This document shows, piece by piece, positions 1-7,717 of a DNA stretch of 15,310 nucleotides. Location of the stretch: positions 1 to 15,310 of the forward strand of contig UROC01000044.1 of NCBI GenBank assembly GCA_900549345.1. Direction: 5' to 3'. Origin of the DNA: an uncultured Collinsella sp. (GTDB lineage Bacteria > Actinomycetota > Coriobacteriia > Coriobacteriales > Coriobacteriaceae). The position numbers and the translations under genes are program-made. Position 1 is the stretch's first letter. Every line of letters starts with the position of its first letter. The notes beneath the pieces were generated by a model that was not told where the DNA came from, ran no database searches, and worked only from the letters and a program-made list of their open reading frames with translations.

Positions 1-751
1 GCGTGTCCATGGAATGCGAATGGTCGGTGCCGTCGGCGCCCGTGACCTCGATCCAGGAATCCTCGCTCGCTACGACCTCGCGGATCGTGTCGTTTTTCAT
101 GGCCTCCTGCATCATCAGCGCTACGTCGTGTGCGGTTGAGTGCATGTCGCCGGCCCACTCATCAAAGTCCAGACCGTGTGGGTTCTCAAAGACCGTGCCG
201 GTGCAGCCGAGCTTTTTGGCGCGCTCGTTCATGGCCTTCACAAAGGTTGCCTCGGCGTCTTTGGTCTTGGGGTCGATCTTTTTGCCCACGTACTCGGCAA
301 GCACGATGGCGGCGTCGTTGCCCGAGGGGGTCATCAGGCCGCGTAGTGCCTGCTCCACGGTGAGCTCGTCGCCTTCGAGCAGGCCGGCAGTCGAGTTGCC
401 TACGGTGGCGGCAGCGTTGCTCACCGTGACCTTCTCGTCCATCTTGCAGTTTTCGACGGTCAGGATTGCGGTCATGACCTTGGTGATCGAGGCAATCTTG
501 ACCTGCTCATCGGCGCCGCGTCCATAGTAGACGGTGCCGTCCTTGCCCATAACAAGGGCATTAGTTGCCTCGATATCGGGCAGGTTTTCTGTCGTGATGC
601 CGCGGACGTCGGCGGTCTTGCCGCAGACGTCGTCGGTCGTGAGCACTTGGGCGCCGGCAACAGCGGGCGCGCCGGCAACAAGGGCGATGGCGCAGGCAAA
701 GCCGGCGGCAAGCTGGGCGGAGCGTTTTGCAAAAGAGGTGAGGGACTTCAC
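1..751 (-). CDS. D-alanyl-D-alanine carboxypeptidase (peptidase S11, PBP5/DacF-like), 3' end cut by window edge
   Basis: A secreted serine DD-carboxypeptidase that would remove the terminal D-Ala from peptidoglycan stem peptides outside the membrane. I translated it by hand: 250 codons from a GTG at 751 to the left edge. Residues 1-34 form a signal peptide: a basic start (VKSLTSFAKR), a hydrophobic Ala/Leu/Val core and an AVAGA-type cleavage region. The catalytic SxxK motif is SITK at about 88-91 and the second motif SGN is at about 143-145, inside LMTPSGNDAAIVLAEY. NPHGLD at about 190-195 is also typical of the family. The third motif (KTG) lies beyond the edge. The GTG start is chosen because the signal peptide begins exactly there; the ribosome site in front (GAAAG) is weak. 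The gene is divergent from the VanRS-like pair, which suggests but does not prove shared control. The family is secure; assignment to dacA, dacF or vanY is not possible from a fragment. Confidence 0.93.
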   Translation of the reverse strand, partial: MKSLTSFAKRSAQLAAGFACAIALVAGAPAVAGAQVLTTDDVCGKTADVRGITTENLPDIEATNALVMGKDGTVYYGRGADEQVKIASITKVMTAILTVENCKMDEKVTVSNAAATVGNSTAGLLEGDELTVEQALRGLMTPSGNDAAIVLAEYVGKKIDPKTKDAEATFVKAMNERAKKLGCTGTVFENPHGLDFDEWAGDMHSTAHDVALMMQEAMKNDTIREVVASEDSWIEVTGADGTDHSHSMDT

Positions 752-948
752 AGATTTCGCTTTCGACGGGATGGTCTCTTCTGGCACTAGAGTATATCGT
801 TTGCCGGCGACGACGATCGTTGCGTGCGCGCATGGCCCGCATTCGTGCTCGAATGGGCGCAAGGGTGCTTAAGGTCGACTTAATCGCCCACGCTTGTTGT
901 GTGTGGCGGGCGCCGCCTCGGGCATAATGGAGCGCGAGAGGAGCACGC
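752..948. promoter_or_regulatory. Divergent intergenic region with candidate promoters and an 11-bp-phased CTTAA repeat
   Basis: This spacer must hold the promoters of both the carboxypeptidase (leftward) and the response regulator (rightward). A TATACT -10 candidate for the leftward gene is at 796-791 on the minus strand; no convincing -35 was found. A CATAAT -10 candidate for the rightward gene is at 923-928, about 20 bp before the ATG, so its leader would be very short. CTTAA occurs at 868-872 and 879-883, exactly 11 bp apart, the usual half-site spacing of OmpR/PhoB-family dimers. The same bases also read as an inverted repeat, TTAAG-GTCGA-CTTAA (869-883). The regulatory role is inference. 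Confidence 0.45.
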
Positions 949-1644
949 ATGAACGAGCGCATACTGGTAGTTGATGACGAGAAGGCCATCGCCGACCTGG
1001 TTGGTATCTACCTTACAAAAGAGGGCTTTGACGTCCAGATCGCCTACAGCGGGGCCGATGCGGCCAAGGCAATTCTGGAACAAAAGTTTGACCTGGCACT
1101 GCTCGATGTCATGCTGCCCGACATCGATGGCTTTGAGCTGCTGCGTACCATCCGTGTCAGCCATACCTATCCCGTAATTATGTTGACGGCACGCGATGCC
1201 CAGCAGGATAAGATCGAAGGCCTTTCGCTTGGCGCGGACGATTACGTGGTCAAGCCGTTCCGCCCGCTGGAGCTCATCGCGCGCGTTCATGCTCAGTTGC
1301 GTCGCTATACCAGCTACGGCAGCCGCGCGCAGGCGACCGAGTTGCCGACCCTCCAGCTCGACGGCCTCGAGATCAACCGTGACGCTCGCTCCGTGACGGT
1401 GGACGGTGCGCCGGTGCGCCTCACGCCCATCGAGTATTCCATCTTGCTGTATCTGGCCGAGCATCGCGGCAGCGTAGTGCCCGTGGAGGACCTGTTCCGC
1501 GCGGTGTGGAACGAGGACTTTATGCCCGGCTCCAACAATACGGTGATGGTGCACATTCGCCATCTGCGCGAAAAGATTGGCGACGATGCCCAGAAGCCGC
1601 GCTTTATCAAAAACGTCTGGGGCGTCGGCTACATAATCGAATAA
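949..1644 (+). CDS. OmpR-family response regulator, VanR-like
   Basis: A DNA-binding response regulator of 231 residues, a normal length for the family. The receiver domain spans about 1-115, with the acidic pocket D9/D10, phospho-acceptor D53 (LLDVMLPD), the conserved T80 and K102 (VVKPF). A winged-helix DNA-binding domain spans about 130-231 (LTPIEYSILLYL, SNNTVMVHIRHLREK, IKNVWGVGYIIE). The blocks HTYPVIMLTARD, KPFRPLELIARV and SNNTVMVHIRHLREK closely resemble VanR of glycopeptide-resistance operons as I remember it, more than PhoB. No vanHAX genes are in the window, so this is a VanR-type regulator and not evidence of resistance. AGAGGAG at 937-942 lies just before the ATG. The kinase gene follows after 25 bp, so the two are probably co-transcribed. 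Family certain, target genes unknown. Confidence 0.95.
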   Translation: MNERILVVDDEKAIADLVGIYLTKEGFDVQIAYSGADAAKAILEQKFDLALLDVMLPDIDGFELLRTIRVSHTYPVIMLTARDAQQDKIEGLSLGADDYVVKPFRPLELIARVHAQLRRYTSYGSRAQATELPTLQLDGLEINRDARSVTVDGAPVRLTPIEYSILLYLAEHRGSVVPVEDLFRAVWNEDFMPGSNNTVMVHIRHLREKIGDDAQKPRFIKNVWGVGYIIE

Positions 1645-1669
1645 CGCCTTTGATGGTGGGGGAGTAGAT

Positions 1670-2908
1670 ATGACAAAAGACGATAGGCGGGCATTCGAGG
1701 TGCCCGATCGACTCTTTGAATACGTAAGGGCGGTCGTTGACAACCGTGCGTTAGCGACGGTGCTGCTCTTTTTGCTGAGTCTGCTGCTCATCGGCATTGA
1801 CAATATCGTTGGCATCCTGGCAGTTCTACTCATTGGCATTTTGCTGATTGATCGATTCGAAATCGTTCGCCGCTGTGTGGTGATCGGCGGCGCCGCGTGG
1901 ACAATTACGTTGGCGATCGGGTCCATGGCGCTTGGCGGTATTGGCGAGCCCGTATTCTTTGACGCCGGCTTTGTGTTCAACATGCTTGGATTTGTGCTGG
2001 CGCTTGCCGTGTGCGTCCTGTTCTTCTGCGGACGCGCCCTGTACTACCAGGGTTACGAGCAGGGCGAGCTGCACGCAGACCGCGTGATTGCCGCCCGCAT
2101 TCAGGACCGTCTGATCGATAACCCCGACACATGGGACAACATTGACGGCGACTTCCTCGAGGCCGAGGGTGCGCTCAACCGGGCGCGCGATTGCGAGCGT
2201 AGGGTTCAACAAGCCCTGCGTGACGAATCCCACCGCAAAGATGACCTGGTGACGTACCTGGCGCACGACCTGCGCACGCCGCTCGCCAGCGTGGTGGGCT
2301 ACCTTTCGCTCTTGCAGGAGGCCCCCGATTTGCCGCTTGAGCAGCGCGCGCGTTTTACGGGCGTGGCAATCGACAAGGCCCACCGGCTCGATGCGCTCAT
2401 CGAGGAGTTCTTCGACATCACGCGTTTTGATTTCCACGATATCGTGCTCACCCGCAGCTACGTCGATTTGGGGCTCTTACTGGCACAGGTGGCCGACGAG
2501 TTCTATCCCATTCTCAACGAACAGCATAAAGAAGCCCAGGTTGATATCTGCGAGGATCTGACGGTGCTCGTGGACGGCGACAAGATGGCTCGCGTATTCA
2601 ACAACATCATGAAAAACGCTGTTGCCTATAGCTATGAAGGCTCGATGATCACGATTGAGGCCAGACGTTTGGGTAACGGCGGCGTGCGCGTACGATTTAT
2701 AAACCAAGGCGATCCGATCCCTGAGCCAAAGCTCAAGGTGATCTTTGAGAAGTTCTATCGCCTGGATGCGGCGCGCGCGACCAATCGCGGCGGCGCCGGG
2801 CTTGGCCTTGCCATCGCCAAGGAGATCGTTGCGGCGCACAGCGGCACCATTGCGTGCGAATCGACACCCGAGCACACTGTGTTTACCATTGCGCTGCCCG
2901 CTGCATAA
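1670..2908 (+). CDS. Membrane sensor histidine kinase, VanS-like
   Basis: Partner kinase of the preceding regulator, 412 residues. Four hydrophobic helices lie near the N-terminus (about 27-43, 46-62, 68-88 and 100-122) with only short loops, so there is no large external sensor domain; the signal may be sensed in the membrane. A linker of about 70 residues leads to the HisKA box TYLAHDLRTPLAS, with phospho-acceptor H199, then the N box (NNIMKNAVAYS, about 311-321), an F box (IFEKFYRLD) and the G2 box GGAGLGLAIAKEI (about 374-386). The G1 region reads FINQGDPIP in place of the usual DxGxG; VanS-type kinases have a similar NxGxxIP form. The start is supported by GGGGGAG at 1658-1664 upstream of the ATG. 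The signal could be a cell-wall precursor, an antibiotic or envelope stress; the sequence does not say which. Confidence 0.94.
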   Translation: MTKDDRRAFEVPDRLFEYVRAVVDNRALATVLLFLLSLLLIGIDNIVGILAVLLIGILLIDRFEIVRRCVVIGGAAWTITLAIGSMALGGIGEPVFFDAGFVFNMLGFVLALAVCVLFFCGRALYYQGYEQGELHADRVIAARIQDRLIDNPDTWDNIDGDFLEAEGALNRARDCERRVQQALRDESHRKDDLVTYLAHDLRTPLASVVGYLSLLQEAPDLPLEQRARFTGVAIDKAHRLDALIEEFFDITRFDFHDIVLTRSYVDLGLLLAQVADEFYPILNEQHKEAQVDICEDLTVLVDGDKMARVFNNIMKNAVAYSYEGSMITIEARRLGNGGVRVRFINQGDPIPEPKLKVIFEKFYRLDAARATNRGGAGLGLAIAKEIVAAHSGTIACESTPEHTVFTIALPAA

Positions 2909-2929
2909 CCAGCGTGCCCTTACAAACAC

Positions 2930-2956
2930 TTGACAATGCGCTCACGTGCGTATGAG
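2930..2956 (+). promoter_or_regulatory. Candidate promoter upstream of pstB
   Basis: A perfect TTGACA -35 box lies at 2930-2935. The nearest -10 candidate is TATGAG at 2951-2956, with a short 15-bp spacer; TACTAT (2967-2972) and GATACT (2974-2979) are less well placed. It is in the 103-bp gap between the VanS-like kinase and pstB, which suggests pstB has its own transcription start. I saw no obvious terminator in the gap, so read-through is also possible. Confidence 0.4.
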
Positions 2957-3011
2957 CCGCGATTTCTACTATCGATACTGCTGAATTGATATCGATATGG
3001 AGGTATGCGGT

Positions 3012-3887
<876 letters not shown>

Positions 3888-3897
3888 TACCATCTCG

Positions 3898-3911
3898 TAA
3901 AGGTACCTTTA
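3898..3911. repeat. Perfect 14-bp palindrome between pstB and the PhoB-like gene
   Basis: TAAAGGTACCTTTA reads identically on both strands. It begins 10 bp after the pstB stop codon and ends 40 bp before the preferred start of the next gene. A TAAGAT -10 candidate lies just downstream at 3916-3921, so the palindrome would fall in the upstream promoter region. There is no T-run after it, so it is not an intrinsic terminator. An operator role is inference. Confidence 0.5.
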
Positions 3912-3951
3912 GGGTTAAGATGCGGTCATGCCGGCCGCAAAGGGGTTCAAC

Positions 3952-4680
3952 ATGATCTATTACGTCGAGGACGATGACAACATCAGGGATTTGACGGTCT
4001 ATGCGCTGCGCAAGCAGGGGATCGAGGCCGAGGGCTTTTCGTGCGATGGCGAGTTTAAGGCTGCTGTGGCGCGACGGGTGCCCGATGCTGTCCTGCTCGA
4101 CATCATGCTGCCCGATACCGATGGCCTGGCAATTATGCGTCGCCTGCGTGCCGACCGCCTGACGGCGACGGTGCCCATCATGATGCTTACCGCTAAGGAC
4201 ACCGAGCTCGACAAGGTGATGGCGCTCGATGGCGGTGCCGACGATTACCTGACTAAGCCGTTTTCGCTCATGGAGCTTGCGAGCCGTTGCCGCGCACTGC
4301 TGCGTCGCGGCGGCATGGTCAAGCAGGCGAGCGATGTGCTCAGTGTGGGCGACATCGTGCTCTCGCCCAGCCATCGCGAGGTGACCGTTGCCGGCGAGCC
4401 GCTTAAGCTCACCCTGCGCGAGTTCGACCTGCTTGAGTATCTCATGCGCAAGCCTGGCGTGGTCTTTACCCGCGAGTCGTTGCTGCAGAGCGTGTGGGGC
4501 TGGGACTTCGACGGCGGTTCGCGCACCGTTGACGTGCACGTGCAGACGCTTCGCCAAAAACTGGGCGAGCATGCCAGCGCCATCGAGACTGTACGCGGCG
4601 TGGGCTACCGCTTGGCCGAGCCTTCTGCCGGTGATGGTGCCGAAGGTGACGACACCGCGGCCACCGCATCGGAGGAGTAA
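3952..4680 (+). CDS. OmpR-family response regulator, PhoB-like
   Basis: A response regulator of 242 residues from the preferred start. Receiver domain: acidic residues near E6-D9, phospho-acceptor D50 (LLDIMLPD), T80 and K102 (LTKPF). Winged helix about 125-225 (LTLREFDLLEYL, GSRTVDVHVQTLRQKL, VRGVGYRL). An upstream ATG at 3928 would add MPAAKGFN, but AAAGGGG at 3939-3945 sits 6 bp before the ATG at 3952, and MIYYVEDDDNI is a normal receiver start, so 3952 is chosen. The C-terminus has an acidic tail of about 18 residues (from PSAGDGAEGDDT) after the usual end of the domain. It follows pstB by 64 bp and its stop is 3 bp from the kinase start, giving a tight pair. Its place beside pstB suggests phosphate control. 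A PhoB or RegX3 role is likely but unproven, and phoU is absent from the window. Confidence 0.93.
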   Translation: MIYYVEDDDNIRDLTVYALRKQGIEAEGFSCDGEFKAAVARRVPDAVLLDIMLPDTDGLAIMRRLRADRLTATVPIMMLTAKDTELDKVMALDGGADDYLTKPFSLMELASRCRALLRRGGMVKQASDVLSVGDIVLSPSHREVTVAGEPLKLTLREFDLLEYLMRKPGVVFTRESLLQSVWGWDFDGGSRTVDVHVQTLRQKLGEHASAIETVRGVGYRLAEPSAGDGAEGDDTAATASEE

Positions 4681-4683
4681 CCC

Positions 4684-6108
4684 GTGGTCTTCGCCCCCCA
4701 GGGAAAACATACGCTGTCGCACCGCGTTTTTGTGACAATCTTTGTCTGCGCCATGGCGGTTATCGTGGCGTTTACGGTGCTGGGTGCGTTCTTTGTGCAA
4801 AACACCTTGGCGGATGCCACGAGTGCCAATCTGGCGCAGGAAACCGAGCTCATTGCTGCCGCCCTCGACGAGCAGCAGGAGCCCATCCCGTTCTTGCGTA
4901 GCCTCGATCGTGAGGACTTGCGCATCACGCTGATTAACAAGGATGGATCGGTTGCCTACGACAACGAGGCGTCGCCTTCCACACTGCCCAACCATGGCGA
5001 TCGCCCCGAGGTCATCGAGGCCTTTGAGAGTGGTTTGGGTTCCGCGGAGCGCGCAAGCTCTACGCTCGACGAGATCATGCTGTATCGCGCCGTCGCCCTT
5101 GATAACGGCCAGGTTGTCCGCTTGGCGCAGGCCCAGCCTGGCGTTGCGGCGATTTTGCTGTCGATGGTGGCGCCGATGCTGCTTATCGCAGCAGCGGGTG
5201 CGGTACTCTCGTTTTTCATGGCGCGCCGCGAGTCCCGTGCCATCATCGCGCCGTTGCAAGAGGTGGATTTGGACCACCCGCGCCGTAGCTATGAGCACGC
5301 CTATGCCGAGATGGTCCCCATGCTTGAGCGTATCGAGTCGCAGCGCCAGGAACTCAAGCGCCAAATGGCGGTGCTAGCGGACAACGACCGTATGCGCCGC
5401 GAATTCACGGCGAATATCACCCATGAGCTCAAGACGCCGCTTACGGCGATTTCGGGCTATGCCGAGCTCATCGCAAACGGCATGGTCGAGGGCGAGGACG
5501 ACCTGCGCAACTTTGGCGGTCGTATCTATCGTGAGGCGGGCCGCTTGGCAGCGCTTGTCAACGATATCCTTACGCTGTCTAACTTGGACGAGGCCGAGCG
5601 TGCGACTGAGGGCGAGGCGGTGCCCATTGGGTCCACGGAGCCTATTGAGCTCTCGCGTGCCATCTACACGGTTGAGCAGCGTCTTGAACAGGTCGCCCGT
5701 CAAGCGAATGTGACGATAAGTCATGAGACCAAGCCTGTGGTCATCGAAGGCGTGTCGCGCTTGATTGACGAGCTCATCTACAATCTGGCAAGCAACGCCA
5801 TCCGCTACAATCGACCCGGCGGTACGGTTACGCTGCAGTGCGGCACCAACGACGAAGGCCATCCGTTCCTCGCGGTCGCCGATACGGGAATCGGTATCGC
5901 GCCTGAAGAACAGGGCAAGGTATTTGAGCGGTTCTATCGCGTGGACAAGAGTAGGTCCAAGGCACGCGGCGGAACCGGCCTGGGGCTTGCCATTGTCAAA
6001 CATGCGGCCCTGTATCATCACGCCACGCTCGATCTGTCGAGCGAGTTGGGCGTGGGAACCACCATTACGGTGACGTTTCCCATACAGCAGGACGAGCCAT
6101 TCGCATAG
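4684..6108 (+). CDS. Membrane sensor histidine kinase, PhoR-like
   Basis: Partner kinase, 474 residues, starting at GTG 4684, with GGAGG (4671-4675) located inside the end of the regulator gene. TM1 is about 14-38 and TM2 about 155-179. They flank an external domain of about 115 residues (including DLRITLINKDGSVAYDNE) that resembles the small PAS/dCACHE-like sensor domains of WalK and PhoR kinases. After TM2 is a HAMP-like linker, not certain. The HisKA box is FTANITHELKTPLTAISGY with H247. The N box is about 367-374 (NLASNAIRY), G1 is DTGIG (400-404), the F box is FERFYRVDKSRS and G2 is GGTGLGLAIVKH (429-440). I saw no cytoplasmic PAS domain, which many PhoR proteins have. The nearby pstB supports a phosphate role; an envelope-stress role cannot be excluded. 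A terminator follows. Confidence 0.93.
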   Translation: MVFAPQGKHTLSHRVFVTIFVCAMAVIVAFTVLGAFFVQNTLADATSANLAQETELIAAALDEQQEPIPFLRSLDREDLRITLINKDGSVAYDNEASPSTLPNHGDRPEVIEAFESGLGSAERASSTLDEIMLYRAVALDNGQVVRLAQAQPGVAAILLSMVAPMLLIAAAGAVLSFFMARRESRAIIAPLQEVDLDHPRRSYEHAYAEMVPMLERIESQRQELKRQMAVLADNDRMRREFTANITHELKTPLTAISGYAELIANGMVEGEDDLRNFGGRIYREAGRLAALVNDILTLSNLDEAERATEGEAVPIGSTEPIELSRAIYTVEQRLEQVARQANVTISHETKPVVIEGVSRLIDELIYNLASNAIRYNRPGGTVTLQCGTNDEGHPFLAVADTGIGIAPEEQGKVFERFYRVDKSRSKARGGTGLGLAIVKHAALYHHATLDLSSELGVGTTITVTFPIQQDEPFA

Positions 6109-6133
6109 CGATACAACATAGATATTGATGTAG

Positions 6134-6173
6134 ACGCCGCATTTGACTTTCGGGTGCGGCGTTGTTGTGCAAT
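6134..6173 (+). terminator. Probable rho-independent terminator after the PhoR-like kinase gene
   Basis: ACGCCGCA (6134-6141) pairs fully with TGCGGCGT (6155-6162) across a 13-nt loop. It is followed by the T-rich TGTTGTGCAATTTT. It starts 26 bp after the kinase stop codon. The T-tract is interrupted, so efficiency is uncertain. A second, weaker inverted repeat (ACAGG/CCTGT, 6198-6211, followed by TTTCTT) lies further on. Confidence 0.7.
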
Positions 6174-6227
6174 TTTACGATTGCTTCCGACATTTTTACA
6201 GGAGAGCCTGTTTCTTATGTATAGAGT

Positions 6228-6256
6228 TTGGTCTCGGTAAAAAGATGCGATAACAT
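6228..6256 (+). promoter_or_regulatory. Candidate promoter of the Wzz/tyrosine-kinase operon
   Basis: TTGGTC (6228-6233) and TAACAT (6251-6256) are separated by 17 bp, about 48 bp upstream of the first gene's ATG and downstream of the preceding terminator. An overlapping -10 alternative is GATAAC (6249-6254). The predicted leader contains a small hairpin, GACA-GTTT-TGTC (6260-6271). The placement is sensible but both boxes are imperfect. Confidence 0.45.
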
Positions 6257-6303
6257 ACGGACAGTTTTGTCAATCCGAACTGGGGAAATGAAAGGCAAGC
6301 TGC

Positions 6304-6960
6304 ATGACCCTTCTCGAACTGTTCCAGCTGCTGAAGAAGCACCTCAAGCTGGTCATCACCCTTCCGGTGGTCTGCGCGATCGCCATGGGCATCGTGTCCT
6401 TCGTTGCGATGGACAACACCTATACCGCGACGACGAGCATGTACATTCTCGCCAAGACCGACGATAGCGGTCAGATGAGCTACAACGATCTCTCGGCGAG
6501 CCAGATGCTTTCCAACGATATCGCCACGCTGCTGGATAGCGATAGCGTTAAGAGCGGCGCCGCCAAAGAACTGGGCCTCACCGATCTGGATGACTACAAG
6601 GTGTCTGTTTCCTCCGAGACCACCACGCGTGTCATTACGCTTTCGGTTACCGGCACCGATGCCAAGGAGACGGCTGAGGTCGCAAAGGCCATTGCCAGCT
6701 CGGTGAGTACGGTCGCTCAGAACGTCGGCGCTGCCCAGAGCATCAACGTTATCGACGAGGCTAAGACTCCCGAAGCCCCCAGCGGCCCCAAGCGCACGCT
6801 GTATATTGCCGTCGCGTTCCTCGCCGGTATCTTTATCGCAGTTGCCTATGTCGTTTTGGCAGACATGCTCAATACCCGCATCCGCGGTGCCGAAGAGGCA
6901 GAAGAGCTCCTGGGTATTCCCGTTGTTGGCCGAATTCCGGCTATGAAAGGTGGTAAATAG
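6304..6960 (+). CDS. Wzz/CpsC-family chain-length determinant, activator of tyrosine kinase
   Basis: A 218-residue membrane protein of the polysaccharide co-polymerase family. In Firmicutes-type systems such proteins (CpsC, CapA, YwqC) dock and activate a separate cytoplasmic BY-kinase. TM1 is about 16-36, an extracellular domain follows to about 165 (TYTATTSMYILAKTDD, NDIATLLDSDSV), the proline-rich PEAPSGPKR motif is at 156-164 just before TM2 (about 166-186), and a short cytoplasmic tail runs to 218 (RGAEEAEELLGIPVVGRIP). That tail is what contacts the kinase in this family. The length and two-helix layout match the short Gram-positive form, which lacks a fused kinase. AAAGG at 6291-6295 lies 8 bp before the ATG. 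The kinase gene starts 2 bp after the stop. Confidence 0.92.
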   Translation: MTLLELFQLLKKHLKLVITLPVVCAIAMGIVSFVAMDNTYTATTSMYILAKTDDSGQMSYNDLSASQMLSNDIATLLDSDSVKSGAAKELGLTDLDDYKVSVSSETTTRVITLSVTGTDAKETAEVAKAIASSVSTVAQNVGAAQSINVIDEAKTPEAPSGPKRTLYIAVAFLAGIFIAVAYVVLADMLNTRIRGAEEAEELLGIPVVGRIPAMKGGK

Positions 6961-6962
6961 GC

Positions 6963-7700
6963 ATGGCTAAGGCAAAGAACACCGATAAGCTCGTTGTACA
7001 GAATGCCGCCAAGACCCTTCTGGCCAACATCCGCTTTGCGAGCGTGGACGACCCCATTCGTACCATCACCGTTACCTCCTCGATTCCCAACGAGGGCAAG
7101 TCTACGGTTTCCATTAACCTTGCTCAGGCAATCGCCACGAGCGGCAAGTCCGTGCTCCTGGTCGAGGCTGATATGCGCCGCAGGTCCCTTTCCGATATGC
7201 TCGGCGTTCGTTCGCGCGGCGGACTCTATGCGGTCCTTTCCGAGCAGATCTCCATTGACCAGGCAATTGTCGAGACGGGTCAGAAGAACTTCTACTTCCT
7301 CGATGCCGAGCCGCACATTCCCAATCCTGCCGACATCATCGTCTCCCATCGCTTTGCCAAGCTGGTAAAGGCACTGTCCGCCAAGTTCCAGTACGTCATC
7401 TTCGATGCTCCTCCGGTCGGCACCTTCATCGATGCTGCCGAGATTGCCAGCTTGACCGACGGCGCGCTGTTCGTGGTGCGCGAGGACTTTACCAAGCGCG
7501 AAGAGGCGCTCAACGCTATCGCCCAGCTTAAGAAGTCCGAGAAGGTCAAGCTCATCGGTACCGTCATGAATTACTGTGAGACCGAGACCAGCGAGTACTA
7601 CTATTCTTACTACACCAAGGACGGTAAGAAGGTTAAGAAGGGCTCCGACGATCAGGGCACTTCCAAAAAGGGCATCTTCACCAACCGAGCAAACGTTTAG
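6963..7700 (+). CDS. Cytoplasmic bacterial tyrosine kinase (BY-kinase, CpsD/CapB-like)
   Basis: A P-loop protein-tyrosine kinase of 245 residues that autophosphorylates a C-terminal tyrosine cluster and, with the preceding membrane protein, controls polysaccharide export and polymerisation in known systems. Walker A is SSIPNEGKST (39-48), Walker A' is VLLVEADMRRR (64-74) and Walker B is YVIFDAPP (144-151). The NAAKTLLANIRFA start resembles the oligomerisation helix of the family. The tyrosine cluster is SEYYYSYY (210-217). Unlike many CpsD proteins, it does not end near the tyrosines: 28 more residues follow, rich in Lys (DGKKVKKGSDDQGTSKKG). The AGGTGG at 6948-6953 gives an acceptable ribosome site. 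The phosphatase gene follows after 17 bp. Family call is very secure; the substrate is unknown. Confidence 0.94.
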   Translation: MAKAKNTDKLVVQNAAKTLLANIRFASVDDPIRTITVTSSIPNEGKSTVSINLAQAIATSGKSVLLVEADMRRRSLSDMLGVRSRGGLYAVLSEQISIDQAIVETGQKNFYFLDAEPHIPNPADIIVSHRFAKLVKALSAKFQYVIFDAPPVGTFIDAAEIASLTDGALFVVREDFTKREEALNAIAQLKKSEKVKLIGTVMNYCETETSEYYYSYYTKDGKKVKKGSDDQGTSKKGIFTNRANV

Positions 7701-7717
7701 TTGATTAAGGCTGACCT

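Noticed and set aside
3..527. Plus-strand open frame of 174 codons at the left edge.
   Set aside because: The opposite strand encodes SITK and SGN carboxypeptidase motifs with a signal peptide; the plus frame is its shadow.
880..1983. Minus-strand open frame of 367 codons across the VanR-like gene; similar long frames at 7697-8788 and 9027-9965.
   Set aside because: All lie opposite clear genes and have low-complexity translations. GC-rich coding DNA that seldom uses TTA, CTA and TCA codons leaves few stops on the other strand.
949..2908. A vancomycin-resistance locus.
   Set aside because: Only VanRS-like regulators are present; no vanH, ligase or vanX gene is in the window, and such regulators also occur without resistance genes.
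2997..3011. Upstream ATG of pstB as the start.
   Set aside because: It has no ribosome site, and the GGAGG at 2999-3003 overlaps it while being correctly placed for the ATG at 3012.
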